A model generated the notes under the pieces. It made no database searches and was not told the origin of the DNA. It was given only the letters and a program-made list of their open reading frames with translations. Both the position numbers and the translations under genes were made by a program. From an uncultured Clostridia bacterium (lineage in GTDB: Bacteria > Bacillota > Clostridia > Oscillospirales > Acutalibacteraceae), in the NCBI GenBank assembly GCA_944381295.1, contig CALWKP010000236.1:1-5973 (forward strand): 5,973 nucleotides of DNA. Direction: 5' to 3'. This document shows, piece after piece, positions 1-5,181 of the stretch; within the stretch, counting starts at the first letter, position 1; the number at the start of each line of letters is the position of its first letter.

Positions 1-1
1 T

Positions 2-1774
2 ATGGGAATGCTTCAGGAAAGCAAGGCGGAAAAGGCTCTCGATGCGCTGAAAAACATGTCGGCTCCTCACGCACGTGTTTTGCGAGATGGAGGGGAAAAA
101 GTGATCTATGCCTCAGAATTAGTCCCAGGCGATATTATTCATCTGGAAGCTGGTGACTTTATCCCTGCTGATGCCCGACTATTACACAGTGTTAGTCTTA
201 AGAGTGAAGAGTCCGCCCTCACTGGTGAATCTGTGCCGTCTGAAAAAGATGCAGAGATCATCGTGGATGAGGACGCTCCCCTTGGCGACCGGAGTAATAT
301 GGTATTTTCTGGATGTAGCGTTACCTATGGTACCTGTACGGCGATTGTCACGGCAACCGGAATGGATACTGAGATGGGAAAAATCGCCAATCTTTTAGAA
401 AACGAAGGAGATACCCAAACACCTCTTCAAAAAAAGTTAGCTCAACTAGGCACATATCTTGGTATTGTGGCATTGGCGGCCTGTGCTATCATCTTCATTG
501 TCGGGCTGTCCAATGGAATTCCAGTCCTTGAAATATTTATGACGGCTGTTTCTCTCGCTGTTTCCGCTATACCTGAGGGCCTACCTGCTATTGTTACAAT
601 CGTTCTCTCTATCGGCGTACAACGGATGGTAAAGAAAAACGCATTGATTCGCCGGTTACCTGCTGTGGAGACTCTGGGAAGCGCCTCAGTTATTTGCTCC
701 GATAAAACAGGGACTCTCACCCAAAACCGTATGACCTTGATAAAGGCATATGTGGACGGATTTTCTAATACTGAAGAGATCAACACGCAAAATTCTGCTG
801 CTGTTAGAAAGCTGTTACAATATGGAATTTTATGCTGCGACGGTTCAGTAGTGTTTCATGACGGAGAAGCACAACACATCGGCGATCCTACTGAGACAGC
901 TATCGTTCTTGCCGCCTATAAGAACGGGATCTCCAAAGACAAACTGGCTAAACAATGCCCTCGTCTGGCTGAAATTCCCTTTGACTCCGATCGCAAACTT
1001 ATGTCAACAGTAAACCAGATAGACGGCAAAATTCTTGTGATTGTAAAAGGTGCTTTCGATGTAATGGCTTCCCGCTGTGTTGCCGGAGATATTGAAACTG
1101 CACGCTTAGCAAACGACGATATGAGTGCCAAAGCTCTTCGTGTTTTGGCGATTGGCTGCAAAGAAATTGATAGCGTTCCAGAAAATCCAACTTCGGAAGA
1201 ATTAGAAAACGGCTTGACTCTAATGGGTCTCGTTGGAATGATTGATCCTCCTCGTCCTGAAGCTAAATTAGCTGTTGCTACCTGTCGCAAAGCCGGCATC
1301 AAACCGGTCATGATTACCGGTGACCATGTGGTAACTGCCTCTGCTATCGCAAAAGAATTAGGCATTTTACAGGATGGTGACAAGGCAATTACTGGTACAG
1401 AATTAGACGCTATGACAGACACTCAACTCGACAGAGAAGTGGAACACATCGCAGTCTATGCCCGTGTATCACCGGAAAATAAAATCCGAATCGTAAAAGC
1501 GTGGCAGCGAAAAGATCAGGTTGTTTCTATGACCGGAGACGGTGTAAACGACGCTCCTGCGCTGAAAGCCGCTGACATTGGCTGTGCTATGGGGATCACT
1601 GGTACCGATGTAGCAAAAGGTGCCGCTGACATGACCCTAACCGATGACAATTTTGCTACTATCGTAGATGCTGTCCGGGAAGGCCGGGGAATCTATGCAA
1701 ACATCAAAAAGGTAGTAGGATTCTTATTGGGAACCAATATTGGCGAAGTAATAGCTGTCTTTATGTCTATGTAA
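2..1774 (+). CDS. P-type Ca2+-transporting ATPase, N-terminal and catalytic part (5' partial; ends at premature stop)
   Basis: This is a cation-pumping P-type ATPase of the SERCA/PMR1 calcium group, an inner-membrane protein that exports or sequesters Ca2+ using ATP. The window opens inside the gene: the first residues match the cytosolic stretch after helix M2 (QESKAEKAL), so M1-M2 lie upstream and the ATG at 2 is not the start. Visible motifs are TGES of the actuator domain (residues 74-77), PEGLPA in M4 (191-196), the phosphorylated Asp in DKTGT (234-238), KGA of the nucleotide domain (349-351), DPPRP (415-419), and the hinge TGDGVNDAP (511-519). M5 begins near 570 and carries Asn579 and Glu582 at the positions of the M5 calcium ligands of SERCA. 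The frame ends inside M5 at TAATAA, and the same frame resumes as the M6-M10 part. All 590 residues look well conserved, so any inactivation is recent. A split two-chain pump is possible but less likely. Confidence 0.9.
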   Translation: MGMLQESKAEKALDALKNMSAPHARVLRDGGEKVIYASELVPGDIIHLEAGDFIPADARLLHSVSLKSEESALTGESVPSEKDAEIIVDEDAPLGDRSNMVFSGCSVTYGTCTAIVTATGMDTEMGKIANLLENEGDTQTPLQKKLAQLGTYLGIVALAACAIIFIVGLSNGIPVLEIFMTAVSLAVSAIPEGLPAIVTIVLSIGVQRMVKKNALIRRLPAVETLGSASVICSDKTGTLTQNRMTLIKAYVDGFSNTEEINTQNSAAVRKLLQYGILCCDGSVVFHDGEAQHIGDPTETAIVLAAYKNGISKDKLAKQCPRLAEIPFDSDRKLMSTVNQIDGKILVIVKGAFDVMASRCVAGDIETARLANDDMSAKALRVLAIGCKEIDSVPENPTSEELENGLTLMGLVGMIDPPRPEAKLAVATCRKAGIKPVMITGDHVVTASAIAKELGILQDGDKAITGTELDAMTDTQLDREVEHIAVYARVSPENKIRIVKAWQRKDQVVSMTGDGVNDAPALKAADIGCAMGITGTDVAKGAADMTLTDDNFATIVDAVREGRGIYANIKKVVGFLLGTNIGEVIAVFMSM

Positions 1775-1777
1775 TAA
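1772..1777 (+). other. Tandem in-frame TAA TAA interrupting the P-type ATPase in helix M5
   Basis: Two consecutive TAA codons follow Phe-Met-Ser-Met of M5. The frame afterwards reads Trp-His-Lys-Thr-Pro-Leu-Leu-Ser-Met-Gln-Leu-Leu-Trp, the normal continuation of this family, with no base gained or lost. From family knowledge, two hydrophobic residues, typically Leu-Leu, are expected here. TTATTA (Leu-Leu) is the exact reverse complement of TAATAA, so a 6-bp inversion or two T-to-A changes would explain the lesion. Two stops in a row make readthrough very unlikely. Confidence 0.9.
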
Positions 1778-1801
1778 TGGCATAAAACACCTCTGCTCTC
1801 T

Positions 1802-2320
1802 ATGCAGCTCCTATGGATCAATCTGGTGACTGACAGTCTGCCAGCGATTGCCTTAGGTATGGAAACCGTAGAATCTGACGTTATGGATAAAAAACCGAAA
1901 CCAAAAAATGAGGGGATTTTTGCTCATGGACTTGGTATTCGTGTTGTATTACAGGGGATTATGTTCGCGACGCTTACTTTGATTGGTTTTGTTGCCGGAC
2001 AAAACGCAACCGGGACACTGGCCGGCGGCCAGACTCTGGCATTTATGGCACTGGCTCTCTCTCAAGTTGTGCAGGCATACAACATGCGGTCTGACCACTC
2101 TTTGTTCAAAATCGGACCTTTTTCCAATCATAAGCTGAATTGGTCCTGCCTGATTTCTGTACTCTTGATTGCTCTGGTTCTATTTACCCCAGTGCGTATT
2201 GCTTTTGGACTTGTAACACTTCCCTGGCAAATGTATCTGTTTGGTCTCGGACTGACGCTGATTCCTATTGTTGTAATGGAATTGTCCAAAATCTTTGGAC
2301 TTATCAAACATCAACACTGA
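1802..2320 (+). pseudogene. P-type Ca2+ ATPase, C-terminal membrane part (M6-M10), separated from its catalytic part
   Basis: This is the C-terminal membrane domain of the same calcium pump. It contains the M6 signature NLVTDSLPA (residues 7-15), in which Asn7, Thr10 and Asp11 correspond to the M6 calcium ligands of SERCA. Four further hydrophobic helices and the conserved ALSQ...N-RSDHSLF segment between M8 and M9 follow. It lies in the same frame as the upstream part, and eight sense codons (1778-1801) before the ATG also read as family sequence. The ATG at 1802 is an ordinary internal Met of the family and has no Shine-Dalgarno site (upstream sequence is pyrimidine-rich), so independent translation is doubtful. 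I infer a 3' remnant of a gene broken at 1772-1777. The coding sequence shows no further damage up to its TGA stop. The bidirectional terminator lies about 160 nt downstream. Confidence 0.8.
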
Positions 2321-2340
2321 TTTGATAGAAAAAGGCTGTT

Positions 2341-2406
2341 ATGGAAAATAAAAGATTGTCTATAATGGTTTCTTTTACGATTGGACTGATTCTGATTAAC
2401 TTTTAA
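2341..2406 (+). CDS. Possible 21-residue hydrophobic small ORF
   Basis: A short ATG-to-TAA frame 20 bases after the ATPase stop encodes a peptide with a charged start (MENKR) and a hydrophobic run ending ILINF, resembling a single short membrane segment. A purine-rich stretch (AGAAAAAGG) sits about 6 bases upstream of the ATG and could serve as ribosome binding site. I recognise no family. At this length such a frame can arise by chance, and an imperfect inverted repeat overlaps it, so this is only a candidate. Confidence 0.15.
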   Translation: MENKRLSIMVSFTIGLILINF

Positions 2407-2423
2407 GAAAAAAGCCATTATAG
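2360..2423. repeat. Imperfect inverted repeat (9-bp perfect core)
   Basis: CTATAATGG at 2360-2368 is the exact reverse complement of CCATTATAG at 2415-2423. Pairing extends partly inward, with pyrimidines after the left arm facing purines before the right arm. The 46-base spacing makes a weak hairpin in RNA. It lacks the G+C-rich stem and T-tract of a terminator. It might be a remnant of a small element or chance in AT-rich intergenic DNA. Confidence 0.3.
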
Positions 2424-2479
2424 CTGACTTTCCTTTAGCATCTTGTTCTCCAATATTGGGGACAGTTTTGTAAAAAACT

Positions 2480-2528
2480 AAAAGAGCTTTCTTAGGATCC
2501 TTTACGATAATCCTGAGAAAGCTCTTTT
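2480..2528. terminator. Bidirectional rho-independent terminator between convergent blocks
   Basis: A 19-base left arm (2480-2498, AAAAGAGCTTTCTTAGGAT) pairs with 2510-2528 (ATCCTGAGAAAGCTCTTTT) around an 11-base loop. There is one G-T pair and otherwise perfect complementarity. The right arm ends in TTTT, and the left side is preceded by an A-rich tract (TAAAAAACTAAAA), giving a T-tract on either transcript. It lies downstream of the + strand ATPase and the - strand operon, so it most likely ends both. Confidence 0.88.
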
Positions 2529-2609
2529 CAACACTCGACCGTTACATTTTACATGACATACCCATTATTCTCTATCACTTATTCCAATATTTCCTGAAAC
2601 GCAATTTTA

Positions 2610-2891
2610 CTACCTACATTCTGCGCGCTCCGGTATAAGCTCTGAAAGCAGACAAATACAAAAAGCCTGTTCTAGGAATATTCTTCCATATGGAAAAAGG
2701 CTTCTCCGCAAAGTATCCCATTGGTACAAATCCACTTCCCCACTTTTGGTACAGGCCGCCAGTAATATCTTTTCCTCCGGTATCCATGCAAGATGACGCG
2801 GCCAATCACCCGTTTTCCATTCACCCAAATACGCTTGCGGCGCACTGCGCCAATCCGGCATGCTCCGAGCTTCTGGGTCATAGGCAACTTC
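2610..2891 (-). pseudogene. Fused remnant: amidohydrolase C-terminal tail plus 3' fragment of a lactonase-like beta-propeller
   Basis: Reading resumes directly after the amidohydrolase TGA and stays open, in the same frame, to a TAG at 2610. The first ~25 codons (EVAYDPEARSMPDWRSAPQAY) look like the natural tail of the amidohydrolase. The next part, GEWKTGDWPRHLAWIPEEK followed by ILLAAC and a KSGEV-LYQWD stretch, matches by pattern the last blade of lactonase-family seven-bladed propellers (6-phosphogluconolactonase YbhE type), where 'PR..A..P....LL.A...S..V..Y..D' recurs. Such proteins are normally about 340-380 residues, so most of the gene is missing and a deletion probably joined its end to the amidohydrolase. 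The ATG at 2861 (MPDW) lies inside the tail and lacks a clear ribosome binding site. The last ~30 residues fit the family poorly. The lactonase assignment is a pattern-based inference. Confidence 0.45.
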
Positions 2892-4024
2892 TCACTCTCG
2901 AATCGTCGTCACACATTCCAATCGGCCTTTTCCTCTCATCCTAGTGCCGCCGCAATCCATAAACCCAAACCCGCCTTCCCGTACCCGTAAAACCGCAATA
3001 TCCGCGCAGGCTCCTACTTCTAGCGTTCCCAGTTCCGGATGCGAAACGGTCAATGCGGGTGCTCCGGTTACCCGGTAAAGGACATCTTCTAATGGCATTC
3101 CTATTGCATAAAACTTACTCATCACATACAACAAATCAATTGCTGTCTCTGTCACATTTTGATGGTGCAGATCGGTGGAAATCGCATCCGGCCAGAACCC
3201 TTGTTCAAAACATGGCACTGCTTGGCGGAACCAGAAACTTCCGGACCCATGCCCCACATCAAATCTTACGCCACGTTTCCTCTCTTCCAGCAGATATCGG
3301 CACACGTTCCCTTGTTCATCCAACAGTGGGAACTGCTGTACAAACACATGAGTATGGACATCCCCTGGAGACAATCTGTGCAGGATTGCCGGGTAGGTAC
3401 GCTCCGGGACAATCGGGATACTGTCCACCATCACAATTTTCCCGCTCAGAGAAGCGGCTTCCCTGGCACCATCGATCGAGGCAAATGCCGGATGTTCCGA
3501 ATCTTCATGCCGCGCCCAATAATGAGCACTCTTAATCCCGACAATGACATCGCCGAATGTTTCTGCTACTGCCGCTGCGATCTTAGGATTGATATCTTGT
3601 ACCGATTGTTCGGAATCTGTATAAGCCATCCCTTTTGCGGCAATGTCCAGAAAAGCCAGCACGCGGAGTTTGGTCTTATCTATCACATGTTCTTTAAAAT
3701 CCCCAAAGTTCCGCCATCCACTAGTCCCCGCGTCAATCGCAGTCGTCACCCCACATTGGAACATCTGTTCTTCTGCATTCGTTGTACGCAGAGAATCTTC
3801 CCGTGGATAAGGAAACACCGGAAAATGTGACAATGCATATCAATCAGTCCAGGAGCAATGACACAGCCCTGGGCCGGAAATACCGTTTCTGCTTCCGACT
3901 CCTCCAAGCCTTTTCCCCGCAGGCTAATTTTCCCCTCTTTTATCGCAATGTCTTCCTCTGTAATTTTTCCGGAAAGCGGGTCACATACTCTCCCGCCTTT
4001 CATCAGCAGATCAAATTTCACCAT
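2892..4024 (-). pseudogene. Amidohydrolase/deacetylase family metallohydrolase (EF_0837-like), frameshifted and prematurely stopped
   Basis: A cytosolic metal-dependent hydrolase of the amidohydrolase superfamily, closest by memory to the EF_0837 group (TIGR03583). Its natural substrate is unsettled; C-N bond hydrolysis is expected. The start is the ATG at 4024, with GAGG at 4032-4035 as ribosome binding site and a 14-base overlap with the upstream RidA gene. The first frame gives residues 1-68, ending IDMHCHIF with the metal-binding His-x-His (64, 66). The rest, from Pro69, lies in the -1 frame; one missing T in a T-run (A-run 3822-3825 on +) restores continuity. Later landmarks, numbered on the repaired protein, are a candidate carbamylated Lys165 (GIKSAHYW), DVHTH (222-226), FDVGHGSGSFWF (255-266) and STDLHH with candidate catalytic Asp285. 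A TGA at 2892-2894 then replaces what looks like a Gly codon, and family-like tail sequence follows it. With two lesions the gene is probably inactive. Confidence 0.85.
3746..4024 (-). other. N-terminal frame of the broken amidohydrolase (as actually translated)
   Basis: Without correction, translation from the ATG at 4024 yields the beta-sandwich start and first metal-binding strand (MVKFDLLMKGGRV ... IDMHCHIF). It then continues about 24 out-of-frame residues (RCFLIHGK...) to a stop at 3746-3748. This product of about 92 residues cannot form the TIM-barrel active site. The other frame has only a TTG at 3833 as possible start, lacking a convincing ribosome binding site. Confidence 0.7.
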
Positions 4025-4508
4025 GCTGATTCCTCTTTTCTCTGGTACGATAAGCTTCCGATAATACAGACACCATCTCAACTTCTACCGGGATATTATG
4101 ATTCGGCATATTTCTCGTTCCCATTACGGTGCGGACATGCCAGCCGCGCTCCTGCAACACAGCTGCGCAGGTATCCGAAAAACCATCGTCTATCTTTCCG
4201 ATATCTTGAAACCCTTTTCCGCAATTCACCAGGGCCAACGCCCTTACCATTTTTCCAATACAGTCTAAGCTCCTGAACTGCCCTAGCAGCGTCTTGGCAC
4301 ATTCCGACACTGCCTGATAGCCTTCCTCTAGTGTCAGGTCTTCTCCCACTCGTCCCCGGTATAATGGTTCATAGGTATTGATATCCTCTGGTCTATGCCC
4401 GGATACATATACTACTCCGTCCGCTTCCCGGATAGGGATCAGCGCTTTATATTTGGGAAACTTCTGGATAATCTCTTCTCCATCCTGCAAGATTGTATGG
4501 ATTGCCAT
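4011..4508 (-). CDS. RidA/YjgF family protein (intact; probable enamine/imine deaminase)
   Basis: A 165-residue protein of the RidA (YjgF/YER057c/UK114) family, small cytosolic trimers that hydrolyse reactive enamines and imines released by PLP enzymes. Landmarks are the strand VVYVSGHRP (32-40), RGRVGEDLTLEEGYQAV (51-67), the central helix, KMVRALALVNC (86-96), DDGFSD (107-112), HVRTVMG (124-130) and VEVEM (141-145). Arg126 matches the ligand-carboxylate-binding arginine of active RidA proteins (Arg105 in E. coli RidA), and Glu144 the conserved late Glu. The start is the ATG at 4508, preceded by a strong GGGGGAG at 4513-4519; in-frame ATGs further upstream lie inside the preceding gene. It starts 10 bases after that gene's stop and overlaps the amidohydrolase start by 14 bases. 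The C-terminus runs about ten residues past the usual end. It is the only gene in the minus-strand block with no visible damage. Confidence 0.88.
   Translation of the reverse strand: MAIHTILQDGEEIIQKFPKYKALIPIREADGVVYVSGHRPEDINTYEPLYRGRVGEDLTLEEGYQAVSECAKTLLGQFRSLDCIGKMVRALALVNCGKGFQDIGKIDDGFSDTCAAVLQERGWHVRTVMGTRNMPNHNIPVEVEMVSVLSEAYRTREKRNQHGEI
4022..4035 (-). promoter_or_regulatory. Ribosome binding site fixing the amidohydrolase start inside the RidA gene
   Basis: On the minus strand GAGG (4035-4032) precedes ATG (4024-4022) by 7 bases. It lies within the last codons of the RidA gene. This decides the start over an in-frame ATG 57 bases upstream, and the overlap implies translational coupling. 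Confidence 0.7.
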
Positions 4509-4512
4509 CCTT

Positions 4513-4519
4513 CTCCCCC
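4513..4519 (-). promoter_or_regulatory. Strong Shine-Dalgarno site of the intact RidA gene
   Basis: The minus strand reads TAGGGGGAGAAGGATG: the stop of the upstream RidA pseudogene runs directly into a GGGGGAG site four bases before the ATG at 4508. It selects this start and lets the downstream RidA be translated independently of the broken gene ahead of it. Confidence 0.65.
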
Positions 4520-4985
4520 TATTTCCGGATGCGAATAATTGCATCCACACATACCGGCATATTCCCCTCCAGGACATACGCACCCATTGCCGCCTGCGCA
4601 TGGCGTCCTTTTTGTCCAAAGATCTCTACCATCAGATCAGAAAAACCATTCATCACCGGGGCATATTATAAAAATCTCCGGCACTGTTGACAAGGCCCAG
4701 TGCTTTTACAAAATAATCCACCCGGTCCAGTCTGCCGATATAAGACTGGATTGTCCGCAGCATATTCACCCCACATAGCTGTGCCGCCTGATAGGCTTCC
4801 TCTTCACTGATTTCCGCCCCTACTCGGCCAACATATACCGGTTTCCCGTTTGCATCTACCGGATAATGTGCAGAAAGATACAACATATCTCCTGCCAATA
4901 CGGCTTCTACGGTTCCCTTTCCTCGCCAATCCGTCTGCTGGAGCTTAATTCCCAATTGCTCCATTCTCTTTTCCGTTGCTCCCAT
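4519..4985 (-). pseudogene. Second RidA/YjgF family gene, interrupted by a 1-base frameshift
   Basis: Residues 1-110 from the ATG at 4985 (MGATEKRMEQLGIKL, then LYLSAHYPVDANGKPVYVGR, YFVKALGLVNSAGDFYNMPR) are a typical start of the ~150-residue RidA subgroup. They end at TGA 4653-4655. The missing remainder is present one frame over: MNGFSDLMVEIFGQKGRHAQ ... PVCVDAIIRIRK, ending at TAG 4519-4521. Adding one base next to the CCGG at 4656-4659 gives a 155-residue protein of normal size. The start is chosen because AAGGGG precedes it; an ATG at 4997 lacks any such site. At the position of the substrate-binding Arg of active RidA this protein has Gln (131), and the VEVE motif reads VCVD, so even the repaired protein may be a non-canonical member. 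The TGA overlaps an ATG (TGATG), which could restart translation of the 44-residue C-terminal piece. Confidence 0.85.
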
Positions 4986-5181
4986 AGTCCCCTTCATTAT
5001 GCGTCAATTTTGCAATCGCAGCTCCTACCTTTTCCTGTACTTCAAAAAGATCGACCCATCCCTGCGAAATCTCCCGCATCGCTTGGCAAATCCCTTGCGA
5101 CATACAGCTTGCTCCATTCCTGGTAAAGGTATCTTCCGCGTTCCAATAGCGGCTCAACCCCAATTCTTCAAATAGATCCAT
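4945..5181 (-). pseudogene. N-terminal fragment of a SelA-like PLP-dependent enzyme (DgaE/EF_0838-type family)
   Basis: The ATG at 5181 overlaps the preceding gene's TGA by one base. The first ~63 residues (MDLFEELGLSRYWNAEDTFT, a GAS-MSQG-CQAM stretch, VDLFEVQEKVGAAIAKLT, HNE) follow the pattern of SelA-related PLP enzymes: 'LGL..VINA.GT.T..G...M...V..AM......VD..ELQ.K.G..IA.LTG.E'. That family includes D-glucosaminate-6-phosphate ammonia-lyase and the uncharacterised TIGR01437 group, about 370-400 residues long. Here the protein ends after 78 codons; the last ~15 residues (GDYGSNGKENGAIGN) are just the next gene's ribosome binding site and start read in another frame. The PLP-binding lysine and most of the enzyme are missing, so a deletion of about 900 bases just ahead of the next gene is inferred. 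I consider the fragment non-functional. True selenocysteine synthase is less likely, given the amidohydrolase neighbour. Confidence 0.7.

Noticed and set aside
442..1422. Long antisense ORFs opposite the ATPase (442-786 and 916-1422, minus strand)
   Set aside because: Their composition (many Ser, Arg, Ile, Pro in patternless order) is that of a shadow of the real plus-strand frame, and they lack ribosome binding sites and recognisable domains.
1772..1777. TAA reassigned to a sense codon (alternative genetic code)
   Set aside because: TAA otherwise does not occur inside the conserved frames, and TGA and TAG end neighbouring genes at positions that fit normal family ends; nothing else supports recoding.
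2455..2476. TTGGGGACAGTTTTG as a possible insertion-sequence end
   Set aside because: It loosely resembles some IS termini, but there is no matching inverted copy, target duplication or transposase fragment in the window.
2672..2887. Minus-strand ORF of 71 residues starting MPMTQKLGACRIG
   Set aside because: It is Lys/Arg/Gly-rich with no domain pattern, whereas the overlapping frame gives the amidohydrolase tail and a lactonase-like blade.
2892..2894. In-frame TGA near a SelA-like gene as a selenocysteine codon
   Set aside because: The expected residue is glycine in a C-terminal tail, no catalytic Cys/Sec is known there, no SECIS-like hairpin is evident just after it, and the nearby SelA-like gene is a truncated member of the non-selenium paralogue group.
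3818..3830. Programmed -1 ribosomal frameshift in the amidohydrolase
   Set aside because: The site (CAC ATT TTC CGG) is not a standard X-XXY-YYZ slippery heptamer, no strong downstream hairpin is apparent, and frameshift regulation is not known to me for this family.
3053..4276. Plus-strand ORFs opposite the amidohydrolase and RidA genes (for example 3159-3830 and 3782-4276)
   Set aside because: They are shadows of minus-strand genes with recognisable motifs; their translations show no domain pattern.
4509..4619. In-frame upstream extension of the intact RidA gene to an ATG at 4619
   Set aside because: The extra 37 residues overlap the end of the other RidA gene in a different frame, have no family counterpart, and the strong ribosome binding site points to 4508.
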